40,607 nucleotides of DNA from Lachnospiraceae bacterium (lineage in GTDB: Bacteria; Bacillota; Clostridia; Lachnospirales; Lachnospiraceae): the NCBI GenBank assembly GCA_024687205.1, contig JAILES010000085.1, forward strand, positions 1 through 40,607. The letters run 5' to 3'. A program made the translations under genes and the position numbers. Of the stretch, positions 1 through 11,402 are shown piece by piece; within the stretch, counting starts at the first letter, position 1; each line of letters begins with the position of its first letter. The notes below the pieces were generated by a model. The model had not been told where the DNA came from and searched no databases. It saw only the letters and a list, made by a program, of their open reading frames with translations.

Positions 1-1
1 A

Positions 2-244
2 GAAAAGCTGGCAGAAGGAAGCATGAGTAATGAAGATTTTGCGGCTAAGTACGGGCTTCAGATAAGCGGCAAGATAAACGGCAGGACGGCTACACTGGTG
101 CAGAAGGATAATTTCAATTTCGTGGTGACCTACGCCGAGGCAGGAGGACAGGCATATATCCAGGCAGTGGGTATAGACGGAGGCTTATACGGCGGAAGTG
201 ACGTGATGTCTAAGAAGGTCATAAGCGTCAAGGTGGTACGCTGA
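2..244 (+). CDS. Unknown protein, probably the C-terminal end of a gene starting before the window
   Basis: The frame is open from base 2 to the TGA at 242-244. An ATG at 23 would give a 73-residue protein, but the purine-rich stretch before it lies only about 3 nt from that ATG, too close for a good ribosome binding site, so I favour the tail of a longer upstream protein. The visible part is soluble, glycine-rich and beta-like (repeated Gly-Gly, Val-Thr and Tyr), ends in a basic VKVVR, and has no membrane segment or motif I recognise. It ends about 90 nt before atpB and is separated from it by a promoter, so it is not clearly part of the ATP synthase operon. Confidence 0.5.
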   Translation, partial: EKLAEGSMSNEDFAAKYGLQISGKINGRTATLVQKDNFNFVVTYAEAGGQAYIQAVGIDGGLYGGSDVMSKKVISVKVVR

Positions 245-274
245 GGGCAGTGTAAAAGCGGTATTCCGGAAGGC

Positions 275-302
275 TTGCAAATGAGATAAAAAGGATTATA
301 AT
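275..302 (+). promoter_or_regulatory. Sigma-A-type promoter of the ATP synthase operon
   Basis: TTGCAA (275-280), a 16-nt spacer and a perfect TATAAT (297-302). Transcription should start near 309, leaving a short leader with AGGAGG at 323-328 before the GTG of atpB at 338. No other promoter is visible before argG. Confidence 0.7.
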
Positions 303-337
303 GGTGTGAGTTATGATTTGGCAGGAGGCGTTTTAAA

Positions 338-1195
338 GTGACCAAAAAGAAAGTAAGGAATATCCTCATAGGCTGCGCGCTGGTGCTTATAGCCATGTGC
401 GTCGGGATATTTTCACTCTATGATCCGGAGAAGCACGAGAGCGTAAAGGCAATGATGAAGGACGCGGTGCTTCATGACGAAAACAGGATAAACTTTTTCG
501 GCATTGCCGAGGTGGATCCTTCGCTGGTATCCGGCTATATCGTTACGGCGTTCCTGCTGATCGTGGCTCTTCTGATCCGCATTTTTGCGATCCCTAAGTT
601 CAAGGATGTGCCGGGTAAGTTTCAGATGCTGATAGAGACCTGGGTGGGAGTCTTCGACGGCCTGGCAAAGGGCAATTCACCCCACAGGAACAAGGCCCTC
701 GGTGCCTATCTCTTCACGGCGGGCACTTATATATTCACCGGTACCATGTTCGAGCTTTTCGGTGTCCAGGGTATCACGACTGCGGGACATTCGATCTCAC
801 TGCCGGCTCCCTTAGCCAATATCAACGGAGCCATGAGCATGGGTATATTTTCCTATCTGTTCATACTCTCGGGAGGCATTGCGGCCAATAAGCTGGCCGG
901 TGTCGGCAAGACCTTAAAGGAATTCTCGCTGCCGGTATCCATGACCTTCCGTCTCTTCGGTGCGCTGCTTTCGGGCATGCTGACCACCGAGCTCGTATAT
1001 TATTACATCACTTTAAGCTTTGTGCTTCCTGCCATAGTGGGCGTGCTGTTTACGGTGCTGCATGCATTGATACAGGCCTACGTGCTTACGATGCTCACCA
1101 GTTTCTACTACGGTGAGGTCAGCGAGATACATGAGAAGAAGCCCAGGGTCAAAAAGAAAAAAGTGAAAAAGCAGAAAGCAGCGGAGGCTGTATAA
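338..1195 (+). CDS. atpB: F1Fo ATP synthase subunit a
   Basis: This is the membrane subunit a, which forms the two ion half-channels next to the c-ring. The protein has 285 residues and multiple membrane helices. The hallmark helix reads SMTFRLFGALLSG and contains the essential arginine at residue 205 (Arg210 in E. coli). The GTG start at 338 is supported by AGGAGG nine nucleotides upstream. It is the first gene of the operon; no atpI precedes it. The last ~25 residues form a lysine-rich cytoplasmic tail (KKPRVKKKKVKKQK) that typical subunit a proteins lack. A 26-nt gap leads to atpE. Confidence 0.96.
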   Translation: MTKKKVRNILIGCALVLIAMCVGIFSLYDPEKHESVKAMMKDAVLHDENRINFFGIAEVDPSLVSGYIVTAFLLIVALLIRIFAIPKFKDVPGKFQMLIETWVGVFDGLAKGNSPHRNKALGAYLFTAGTYIFTGTMFELFGVQGITTAGHSISLPAPLANINGAMSMGIFSYLFILSGGIAANKLAGVGKTLKEFSLPVSMTFRLFGALLSGMLTTELVYYYITLSFVLPAIVGVLFTVLHALIQAYVLTMLTSFYYGEVSEIHEKKPRVKKKKVKKQKAAEAV

Positions 1196-1221
1196 GATAA
1201 CAATCAACGGAGGATAAAGAA

Positions 1222-1581
1222 ATGAAGCATTTAAAAAGGATCAGCATTATTCTTGCGGCCATCATACTGGTAATGGGCGTCGTGACCATAAGCGGCATGA
1301 GTGCACAGGCGGCAGCGGATACCACCGAAGCGGCAGCAGAAGCCGCAGCTGACAACACAACGGGAATGAAGGCTCTGGCGGCTGCACTGGCCATCGGTAT
1401 CGTAGGTGCCGCAGGTGCGGTATCCATGGGTATCTCCATAGCCAAGTCAAATGAAGGCGTGGCAAGACAGCCCGAAGCCGCAGGCAAGATACAGACACAG
1501 CTGATGCTGGGCCTCGTGTTCATAGAGACTGCCATCATTTACGCCTTGATCGTTGCCATACTGATAGTCTTTGTAATGTAA
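1222..1581 (+). CDS. atpE: F1Fo ATP synthase subunit c with N-terminal signal-like extension
   Basis: This is the rotor-ring proteolipid. It has 119 residues, against the usual 70-90. The extra part is an N-terminal hydrophobic segment (about 7-28) with a signal-peptidase-like AQA site near residue 30 and an alanine/glutamate-rich linker. The usual hairpin follows: helix 1 (about 50-76), the polar loop ARQPEA (81-86) and helix 2 with the ion-binding carboxylate Glu102. Helix 2 reads ETAIIY, so Thr103 and Tyr107 sit where Na+-binding c subunits have Ser66 and Tyr70. The helix-1 position equivalent to Gln32 is Met69, so ion choice is unclear. The start has a GGAGG-type site (AACGGAGGAT) upstream. 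Confidence 0.94.
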   Translation: MKHLKRISIILAAIILVMGVVTISGMSAQAAADTTEAAAEAAADNTTGMKALAAALAIGIVGAAGAVSMGISIAKSNEGVARQPEAAGKIQTQLMLGLVFIETAIIYALIVAILIVFVM

Positions 1582-1599
1582 CAAGCGGAGGATATAAAG

Positions 1600-2091
1600 A
1601 TGCCTTTAGGTATAGATTTTACACAGGTGCTGCTGCATCTGTTCAATACAGTGATACTGTTCGCAGGGCTTTATATCTTACTGTATGCTCCGGTGAAGAA
1701 GTTCATGGACGCCAGGGAGGAAAAGTATAAAAAGCGCGAGACAGAGACTGAGGAGAACCTTAAGAAGTCCGAGGAGCTGAAAAGCGAGTATGACGAGAGG
1801 CTCAAGAAGGCGGAGAGCGAGATAGCCATGATGCACCGCGAAGCTGCCGAGCAGATCGCCGAGGACAGAAGGCGTGCCGAAGACAGGGCCAGGGAAGAGG
1901 CAAGACATATCATCGATGCCGCCCGCAAGGAAGGCCAGCGTGAGAGAGAGCAGATCGTATCCGGTGCCAAAGAGGATATCTCCAACATGATAGAGGAAGC
2001 TACCAGAAAGGTGGTATTCGGCGAAGGCGACAAGGATCCCTATGTGGATTTTGTAGAGGATGAGGAAAGGAGCGCAGCCAATGGCAAGTGA
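1600..2091 (+). CDS. atpF: F1Fo ATP synthase subunit b
   Basis: This is the peripheral-stalk subunit b, 163 residues. One N-terminal membrane helix (about 8-30) is followed by a long, highly charged coiled coil rich in Glu, Lys and Arg, and a C-terminal stretch that normally contacts subunit delta. There is a single b gene and no b' gene. The end overlaps the start of the next gene by 11 nt, so translation is probably coupled. In this operon the partner for the b C-terminus, the delta C-terminal domain, is not a separate protein but is fused to alpha. Confidence 0.94.
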   Translation: MPLGIDFTQVLLHLFNTVILFAGLYILLYAPVKKFMDAREEKYKKRETETEENLKKSEELKSEYDERLKKAESEIAMMHREAAEQIAEDRRRAEDRAREEARHIIDAARKEGQREREQIVSGAKEDISNMIEEATRKVVFGEGDKDPYVDFVEDEERSAANGK

Positions 2092-3821
2092 GCGCACGCG
2101 CAAAGCGTTCCTGTATGCGGCAAAGAGACCTGACGCCGCCCAGGAGAAGACCCTCATGGATTTCCTCACAAAGAAGCACGGTGAGATCGAGCTTGTTTTC
2201 GAAGAGGATGCTTCCATCGACGACGGCTTCAGACTGGTAGTGGGCGACGAGGTCTACGACAGGACGAAGGAAGGAAGATTCAGACATTTAAAGGGCCTGC
2301 TGAATCAGGCTCTTTCTGCCGACGATAACGGCAAGGATGTAATAAGCCTCTTTAAGGAAGCCATAGGCGGCTGGGACGGAGAGGTAAGCCCCGAGGAAGA
2401 AGGCAGGGTGCTGACCGTAGGTGACGGCATAGTCGTTATAGAAGGACTGGACCGGGCCGTGTACGGTGAGATTGTTGTATTTGAATCGGGAGTAAAGGGG
2501 ATGATCCAGGATATCCGCAGGGACAGCCTGGGCGTTATTCTTTTCGGCTCCGATACCGATGTATGTGAAGGCAGCAGGGTGAGACGTACCCGCAAGACCG
2601 CCGGCATCCCCGTGGGAGAAGGTTATCTCGGACGTGTGGTAAATGCCCTGGGTGAGCCCATAGACGGCGGCGGCATGATCTTTGCCGACGGTTACAGGGC
2701 AGTGGAATCCCCGGCTGCGGACATCATATCCCGTCAGGGAGTGGATACCCCCATGAGCACGGGCATCCTTTCCATTGATTCCATGTTCCCCATAGGAAGG
2801 GGCCAGCGTGAGCTGATAATCGGTGACCGCCAGACCGGCAAGACTTCCATTGCGGTGGACACCATCTTAAACCAGCGTGACAAAGACGTGGTCTGCATCT
2901 ATGTGGCCATAGGCCAGAAGGCGGGCAGCGTGGCACAGCTGGTGGAAACTTTGAAGAAAAAGGGAGCCATGAGCTATACCGTGGTGGTGAGCGCTACGGC
3001 GGCGGAGACGGCTCCCATACAGTATATAGCGCCTTATGCGGCAACATCCCTGGGTGAATACTTCATGTATCAGGGCAGGGACGTGCTGATCGTTTACGAC
3101 GATCTGTCAAAGCATGCCATAGCATACCGTGCGCTGTCACTGCTGCTGGAGAGAAGCCCCGGACGTGAGGCTTATCCCGGCGATGTATTCTATCTGCATT
3201 CAAGACTCCTTGAACGTTCGGCGAGACTTAATGATGACATAGGCGGGGGTAGCATGACGGCCCTTCCCATAGTCGAGACCCAGGCGGGAGACGTTTCCGC
3301 TTACATACCCACCAATATCATCTCCATAACCGACGGACAGCTGTTCCTTGAGAGCGATATGTTCTTTGCGGGCCAGAGACCTGCCGTAAACGTGGGACTT
3401 TCGGTTTCACGTGTGGGCGGTGCGGCCCAGACCAAGGCTATGAAGAAGGCTGCAGGTTCCATCAGGCTCGATCTTGCGCAGTACCGCGAGATGGAGATAT
3501 TCACCCAGTTTTCCTCGGACCTTGATGACAGCACGAGAAAGCAGCTCGCATACGGCCAGGGCCTTATGCAGCTTTTAAGGCAGCCTAACGGTACGCCTTT
3601 TTCAACACATGAACAGGTAATACTGCTTACCATGGCTACGGCCCGTGTGATGCAGGATATCCCGCCTTCGGAAGTGGCGGAATTTAGACGTGGACTACTT
3701 TCATACTTTGAGAGCAGGGCGGCTGCGCTTATCGGAAAGATAGAGGAAGAAGGCACACTCAGCGATGAGGATAAGGAATTCATCATAAAGACTGCGGAAG
3801 AATACAGGGATCAGGTATATC

Positions 3822-3829
<8 letters not shown>
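2081..3829 (+). CDS. atpA: ATP synthase delta C-terminal domain fused to subunit alpha
   Basis: From the ATG at 2081 (AAAGGAG eight nucleotides before) the protein has 582 residues, about 80 more than a usual alpha. Residues about 8-75 match the delta/OSCP C-terminal domain: a strand, a helix (EKTLMDFLTKKHG), then the family signature pattern D-x-S-I-x-x-GFRLVVGDEVYDRTKEGRF followed by HLKGLL. The six-helix delta N-terminal domain is absent. Alpha then begins with its usual N-terminal helix (DVISLFKEAI, about 85-95), has Walker A GDRQTGKT at 248-255 and continues intact to the C-terminus. An in-frame ATG at 2060 lies upstream of the ribosome site and is unlikely. I see no separate atpH and no convincing internal start that would release a normal alpha. 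It overlaps atpG by 8 nt. Confidence 0.93.
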
Positions 3830-6548
<2,719 letters not shown>

Positions 6549-6555
6549 GGCTGTC

Positions 6556-6595
6556 TTTACAAAAGAATAACGATGGTGTATATTGTCACTATAAT
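6556..6595 (+). promoter_or_regulatory. Promoter region of argG
   Basis: TTTACA (6556-6561), a 17-nt spacer and TATATT (6579-6584) make a good promoter. A second perfect TATAAT lies at 6590-6595 but lacks a good -35 box. AGGAAAGGA precedes the ATG at 6619. I do not recognise an ArgR box here. Confidence 0.55.
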
Positions 6596-6618
6596 TTTCA
6601 GGAAAGGAAGAAACAAAA

Positions 6619-7836
6619 ATGGCAAAAGAAAGAGTAATACTGGCATATTCGGGCGGTCTTGATACCACCGCCATCATACCCTGGCTCAAGGAGAATTTTG
6701 ACTATGAGGTAGTCTGCGTATGCGTGGACTGCGGACAGGCTGAAGAACTGGACGGTCTGGAGGAGAGAGCAAAGTTCTGCGGCGCAGAGAAGCTCTATAT
6801 CCTGGATGTTACCGACGAATTTGCTGATGAATATATAGTTCCCTGCGTACAGGCTCATGCGGTATATGAGAACAAGTACCTCTTAGGTACCTCAATGGCA
6901 AGACCTCTTATCGCAAAGAAGCTGGTTGAGATAGCACGTAAGGAAGGCGCAGCAGCCATCTGCCACGGTGCTACCGGCAAGGGTAACGACCAGATCAGAT
7001 TCGAGCTGGGCATCAAGGCTCTGGCTCCCGATCTTAAGATCATCGCTGCATGGAGAAACGAGAAGTGGACAATGGATTCACGTGAATCGGAGATAGAATA
7101 CTGCAAGGCTCACGGGATCAATCTTCCTTTCTCAGCGGATTCCAGTTATTCAAGAGACCGCAACCTCTGGCATATATCCCATGAGGGACTGGAGCTTGAG
7201 GATCCCGCAAACGAGCCCAATTTCGACCATCTGCTGGTACTCGGCGTTACACCCGAGAAGGCACCCGAAGAGGGCGAATACGTGACCATAGGCTTCGAAA
7301 AAGGTGTTCCCGTATCCGTTAACGGCGAGAAGATGAAGGTTTCCGACGTGATCCGCAAGCTGAATGAGCTGGGCGGCAAGCACGGCATAGGCATCATCGA
7401 TATCGTTGAGAACAGGGTTGTGGGAATGAAGAGCCGCGGCGTATACGAGACACCGGGCGGAACCATTCTTTACGAAGCACATCAGCAGCTGGAAGAACTG
7501 ATACTTGACCGTGAGACCACCAAGACTAAGCTTGATATGGGCAATCTTTTCGCACAGATCGTATACGAAGGAAAGTGGTTCACACCTTTACGTGAGGCTG
7601 TACAGGCTTTTGTTGAGAGCACACAGAAGTATGTTACCGGCGAAGTTAAGTTCAAGCTCTACAAGGGCAATATCATAAAGGCAGGCGAGACCTCACCTTA
7701 CTCACTTTACAATGAGTCCATCGCTTCCTTTACTACCGGAGATCTTTACGATCACAAGGATGCGGAAGGTTTCATCAACCTCTTCGGACTTGCAAGCAAA
7801 GTAAGAGGAATGAAGCACATTTTACCCGGAGACTGA
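6619..7836 (+). CDS. argG: Argininosuccinate synthase
   Basis: ArgG condenses citrulline and aspartate, using ATP, to argininosuccinate in arginine synthesis. The protein has 405 residues, normal for the family. The N-terminal PP-loop reads AYSGGLDTT (about 9-17), and GATGKGNDQIRFE and the SADSSYSRDRNLW region are present, as are the C-terminal helices. It stands alone between its own promoter and a strong terminator; argH is not in the window, while argJ, argB and argD lie 7 kb downstream. Codons look optimised, which fits a well-expressed gene. Confidence 0.97.
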   Translation: MAKERVILAYSGGLDTTAIIPWLKENFDYEVVCVCVDCGQAEELDGLEERAKFCGAEKLYILDVTDEFADEYIVPCVQAHAVYENKYLLGTSMARPLIAKKLVEIARKEGAAAICHGATGKGNDQIRFELGIKALAPDLKIIAAWRNEKWTMDSRESEIEYCKAHGINLPFSADSSYSRDRNLWHISHEGLELEDPANEPNFDHLLVLGVTPEKAPEEGEYVTIGFEKGVPVSVNGEKMKVSDVIRKLNELGGKHGIGIIDIVENRVVGMKSRGVYETPGGTILYEAHQQLEELILDRETTKTKLDMGNLFAQIVYEGKWFTPLREAVQAFVESTQKYVTGEVKFKLYKGNIIKAGETSPYSLYNESIASFTTGDLYDHKDAEGFINLFGLASKVRGMKHILPGD

Positions 7837-7847
7837 TATCAGCATAT

Positions 7848-7881
7848 CCCCCGCTTTAAAAGGCGGGGGTATTGTATTTTT
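7848..7881 (+). terminator. Rho-independent terminator of argG
   Basis: A perfect 7-bp stem CCCCCGC (7848-7854) and GCGGGGG (7863-7869), an 8-nt loop, then a T-rich tail (TATTGTATTTTT). The tail runs directly into the ATG of the next gene at 7882. Confidence 0.85.
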
Positions 7882-8172
7882 ATGGATGTTATAACCACTA
7901 TTGTAATTTATCTTGCGGCAATGAACCTGGCGGGGCTTGCTTCCATGGGGATAGACAAGTGGCGGGCTGTTCATCATGCCTGGCGTATCCCTGAGCATAC
8001 GCTCTTTTTCATTGCGATACTCGGGGGCAGCTTCGGATCGCTGCTGGGAATGCATCTTTTCAGGCACAAAACGAAGCACAAGATCTTTTTCTTCGGCCTG
8101 CCTCTCATTTTCGCGATACACGTGATAATAGCCGCGTATCTGATAGGTTCCGAACAAGTGGTGATAATGTAA
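7882..8172 (+). CDS. DUF1294 small membrane protein
   Basis: This 96-residue protein has three to four hydrophobic segments and the DUF1294 pattern: an early MGIDKWRA, then WRIPEHTLFFIAILGGSFGSLLGM and LFRHKTKHKIFFFGLPL. The function of the family is unknown. The ATG at 7882 is right at the end of the argG terminator and has no normal Shine-Dalgarno; the only G-rich stretch upstream is the terminator stem itself. A later ATG at 7921 is possible but would remove part of the first helix. It lies 12 nt before trkA and may be co-transcribed with it. Confidence 0.75.
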   Translation: MDVITTIVIYLAAMNLAGLASMGIDKWRAVHHAWRIPEHTLFFIAILGGSFGSLLGMHLFRHKTKHKIFFFGLPLIFAIHVIIAAYLIGSEQVVIM

Positions 8173-8184
8173 AGGACAAGAGGA

Positions 8185-9540
8185 ATGAACATAATCGTGA
8201 TCGGCTGCGGTAAGGTCGGAGTGGATCTTGCTAAGCAGCTGGCAGTTGAAAAGCATGATGTGACCGTGATAGATACCGACGCGGACAAGGTGGACAGGAC
8301 CATATCCCAGTTCGATGTACAGGGTATCTGCGGAAACGGTACTTCTTACAGGCTTCAGCTGGAAGCGGGAGCCGCAGACTGTGATCTGCTGGTGGCAGTG
8401 ACAGGTACCGACGAAGTAAACCTTCTGTGCTGCCTGATGGCAAGAAAAGCCGGCTGCAAGCATGCTATAGCACGTATACAGAATCCCATCTACAATGAGG
8501 AGGCCAGATATCTTACGGATGAGCTGGGCCTTACCATGACTATCAACCCGGAGCTGGCCTGCGCTGAGCATATAGCCAAGCTGATCGAATCCCCGGGTGT
8601 TCTTGATATAACCACTTTTGCAAAGGGACGCATAGACCTGATCAAGATCCCTATCCCGGCAGATTCGCCGGTGGACGGCATGAAGGTCTATGAATTTGCC
8701 ACCAAGATCAATGCCCAGACCCTGGTCACAGCCATCGAGCGCAACAGCGAGGTGATCATCCCCAACGGTAGTACCGAGCTGAAAGCCGGTGACGACATGT
8801 ACGTCATCACCAGGCCCCAGGAGATATTCCGCCTGATACCGAAGCTGGGTATCAGGACCAGGACCATTAAGAGCGTGCTGATCGCGGGCGGCGGCAATAC
8901 TTCCTACTACCTGGCAAAGAAGCTGGAAGACCTGCCGATCAATGTGAAGATAATCGAGGCCAACCGCAGCAGGTGCGAATTCTTAAGCGAAGCCCTGCCT
9001 AATGCCATGATCATCAACGGAAACATAATAGACCGTGAAGTACTGATGGAGGAGGGCATCACCGACAGTGACGCCGTGGTATCCCTGACCAATCTGGATG
9101 AGGAGAACCTGGTGCTTTCGGCTTTTGCCTCAAAGGTGGGGAAGGGCATGACCATTACCCGCCTCAATACCATTTCCTTTGATGAGGTATTAAAGGATCT
9201 GCCTCTGGGCGCAGTGGTGAGCCCCAAGGTCATCACCACCAAATCCATACTGCAGTATGTACGCGCGCTGCAGAACACCCACGGCAACAATATAGAGACC
9301 CTGTACCGCATACTTAACGACAGGGTTGAGGTACTTGAATTCAAGGTGAACAAGGAGAATAAGGTAGCCGGCAAGGCCCTTATGGAGATGAAGCTGAAAA
9401 AGAATCTCCTTGTATGCGCCATAGTCCGCGGAGGCAAGCTGATCACTCCCGGCGGTAGAGATGAGATCAGGATGTGGGACAGAGTCGTGATAGTCACCAC
9501 CCACAAAGGTCTCAAAGACATAAACGATATACTCGCATGA
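8185..9540 (+). CDS. trkA: Trk potassium uptake regulator TrkA
   Basis: TrkA is the cytoplasmic NAD-binding gating subunit of the Trk K+ channel/transporter. The 451 residues hold two RCK units in tandem. The first starts IVIGCGKVGVDLA (GxGxxG at about 6-11) with a following acidic D at the strand-2 end (VTVIDTD), and has a TrkA_C part around 140-215. The second starts VLIAGGGNTSYYLA (about 231-244) with its own TrkA_C part at the end. AAGGACAAGAGGAATG supports the start. It is 8 nt from trkH, and the pair is the usual two-component K+ uptake system. Confidence 0.95.
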   Translation: MNIIVIGCGKVGVDLAKQLAVEKHDVTVIDTDADKVDRTISQFDVQGICGNGTSYRLQLEAGAADCDLLVAVTGTDEVNLLCCLMARKAGCKHAIARIQNPIYNEEARYLTDELGLTMTINPELACAEHIAKLIESPGVLDITTFAKGRIDLIKIPIPADSPVDGMKVYEFATKINAQTLVTAIERNSEVIIPNGSTELKAGDDMYVITRPQEIFRLIPKLGIRTRTIKSVLIAGGGNTSYYLAKKLEDLPINVKIIEANRSRCEFLSEALPNAMIINGNIIDREVLMEEGITDSDAVVSLTNLDEENLVLSAFASKVGKGMTITRLNTISFDEVLKDLPLGAVVSPKVITTKSILQYVRALQNTHGNNIETLYRILNDRVEVLEFKVNKENKVAGKALMEMKLKKNLLVCAIVRGGKLITPGGRDEIRMWDRVVIVTTHKGLKDINDILA

Positions 9541-9548
9541 GGTGAGAG

Positions 9549-10994
9549 ATGAATTTTGGAATGATCATATATCTGCTTGGACGAATAATGGAGATCGTCG
9601 GCCTCATGATGGGTTTTCCTCTTGCCGTAGCGATCTATTATCGTGAAAGCGCAGGAATATGGTTTCTTATCTGCGGCCTGCCGATAGCGCTTATCGGCGT
9701 ACTTATCAGCCGCCTTTATCATCCTAAAAAACAGGAATTTTACGCAAGGGAAGGCTTTGTGGTAACGGCTTTAAGCTGGATACTCCTTTCTGTCATGGGA
9801 GCCCTGCCTTTCTGCCTTTCCCGCGAGATACCATCCTATACGGACGCTCTTTTCGAATGCATCTCGGGCTTTACGACCACCGGAGCATCCATAGTTCCGG
9901 AGGTGGAGAAGCTTTCCCACTGCATCAACTTCTGGCGCTGCTTCATACAGCTGATCGGAGGCATGGGAGTGCTGGTCTTCATGCTGGCGCTGATACCTTC
10001 CACCGGCGGGCAGGACATATATCTGATGCGCGCAGAGAGCCCGGGACCCAGTGTAGGCAAGCTGGCACCCAAGGTAAGACAGACAGCTTACTATCTCTAT
10101 GCCATATATTTCGCTCTGACCGGAGCGGAAGCCATCTGCCTTAAGCTGGCGGGAGCACCGTTATTCGACAGTCTCTGCACCGCATTCACCACCACTTCAA
10201 CAGGAGGCTTCGGTGTCCGCAACGCATCGCTTGCGGCTTACGGACCTTCGGTACAGTACGTGGTAGCAACCTTCCTTTTCTTCAGCGGCCTGAATTACAA
10301 CTTCTTCTTCCTGATGTATACGAAGCGCTTTAAGGAAGCCTTCGAGGAAGAGGAGATACGTTTCTATGCCCTGATCTATGGTCTGTCGGTTGTGGCCATT
10401 ACCATTAACCTTATCCTCAGGCAGCATTACGGCGCCGAGGAAGCCTTCAGGCACGGCTTTTTCCAGGTAGGCTCCATAATGACCACGGCAGGCTTCTCCT
10501 CCGCGGATTTTGACAGCTGGCCAGCCTTTGCGAGGGAGATACTGATACTGCTGATGCTGGTGGGCGGCTGTGCGGGTTCCACCTGCGGCGGCATCAAGGT
10601 GAGCCGTATCCTGATATACCTGAAAACAGTTAAAAAAGAGCTGTCACAGCTCTGTCATCCCAGAAGCGTGAAAGTGATCATGTTCGACGGCAAGGCCCTG
10701 CCTCACGGCGTCCTGCGTTCCGCCAACATCTTCCTGATCACCTACGCCTCCATTTTCGTGGTATCCCTGCTCCTTGTAAGCCTCGATGACCACGATTTCA
10801 CCACCAACTTTACCGCCGTGGCCTCGGCCCTCGGCAACATCGGTCCCGGCTTCTCCCTTGTAGGACCTACTCAGAACTTTGCCTTCTTCTCAGCACCGGT
10901 CAAGTACGTTCTCATGTTCGACATGCTGGCGGGACGTCTCGAACTCTTCCCGCTCCTCGTGATGCTGAATCCCAGCACCTGGCGTAAACGCTGA
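9549..10994 (+). CDS. trkH: Trk potassium transporter TrkH
   Basis: This is the K+-translocating membrane subunit, 481 residues with about ten membrane helices. All four pore loops of the TrkH/KtrB fold are visible: ISGFTTTGASI, AFTTTSTGGFGV, SIMTTAGFSSADF and ASALGNIGPGFSLVG, each with the selectivity-filter glycine. The segment GGCAGSTCGGIKVSR, typical of the family, follows the third loop. It ends in TGA at 10992-10994, after which a 558-nt gene-free stretch of repeats begins. Confidence 0.96.
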   Translation: MNFGMIIYLLGRIMEIVGLMMGFPLAVAIYYRESAGIWFLICGLPIALIGVLISRLYHPKKQEFYAREGFVVTALSWILLSVMGALPFCLSREIPSYTDALFECISGFTTTGASIVPEVEKLSHCINFWRCFIQLIGGMGVLVFMLALIPSTGGQDIYLMRAESPGPSVGKLAPKVRQTAYYLYAIYFALTGAEAICLKLAGAPLFDSLCTAFTTTSTGGFGVRNASLAAYGPSVQYVVATFLFFSGLNYNFFFLMYTKRFKEAFEEEEIRFYALIYGLSVVAITINLILRQHYGAEEAFRHGFFQVGSIMTTAGFSSADFDSWPAFAREILILLMLVGGCAGSTCGGIKVSRILIYLKTVKKELSQLCHPRSVKVIMFDGKALPHGVLRSANIFLITYASIFVVSLLLVSLDDHDFTTNFTAVASALGNIGPGFSLVGPTQNFAFFSAPVKYVLMFDMLAGRLELFPLLVMLNPSTWRKR

Positions 10995-11006
10995 CCGATC
11001 ACGGGC

Positions 11007-11358
11007 GATCACGGGGACGGTTCCGCGGTTGATTTAAAATCCACGGTTGGTTGTTTCCATAAACACTGCAAAGATCGTTCCGTGCAGGACCCGCTTCCGC
11101 TTGGGATACAAGCAGAGCATGCTCTGCTTGTATCGGTTTGCCACTATGCAAAATTTGCTTCGCAAATAGTGGCAAACCTGCCGTGGTACGTATTCTGCAC
11201 AGGGACATTTCCGGCTTTGGTACGTCGCAGCGGTGCTAAACTCGCACAAGTGCTCATTAAGCACCGGCGGCCTCACACAGTCCTGCACCGGAATCGATCA
11301 TTTGCAGTGTTTATCTACGCGTCAACCGCGGCCAACCACAGAACCGTCCCGCTGGTTG
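11007..11358. repeat. Structured dispersed element bounded by inverted GGGACGGTTC repeats
   Basis: The left end carries GGGACGGTTCC (11014-11024) and the right end its inverted form GAACCGTCCC (11341-11350). Inside each end further matching inverted blocks follow: AAACACTGCAAA-GATCG on the left pairs with its complement on the right, and TTCCGTGCAGGAC pairs with GTCCTGCACCGGAA. The whole can fold into one long imperfect hairpin with smaller hairpins in the centre. No transposase or convincing ORF is inside. The same core occurs at 34150, 34388, 37877 and 37904. Together with the next two entries it fills most of the gap 10995-11552. Confidence 0.7.
11105..11178. repeat. Two adjacent perfect hairpins
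   Basis: 11105-11134 is a perfect 30-bp palindrome (half-site GATACAAGCAGAGCA). Directly after it, 11135-11147 (GGTTTGCCACTAT) pairs perfectly with 11166-11178, enclosing a second small hairpin ATTTGC-TTC-GCAAAT. They form the core of the larger element around them. Confidence 0.85.
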
Positions 11359-11402
11359 ATACGAGGAACGCCACGGGGGCGTTCCCCGTCAATACCTTAT
11401 AG

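Noticed and set aside
2060..2080. Earlier ATG for the delta-alpha fusion gene
   Set aside because: The AAAGGAG site lies downstream of it and serves ATG 2081.
6549..6618. Riboswitch or ArgR box before argG
   Set aside because: Only a promoter and ribosome site are visible; the leader is too short for a riboswitch and I see no ArgR palindrome.
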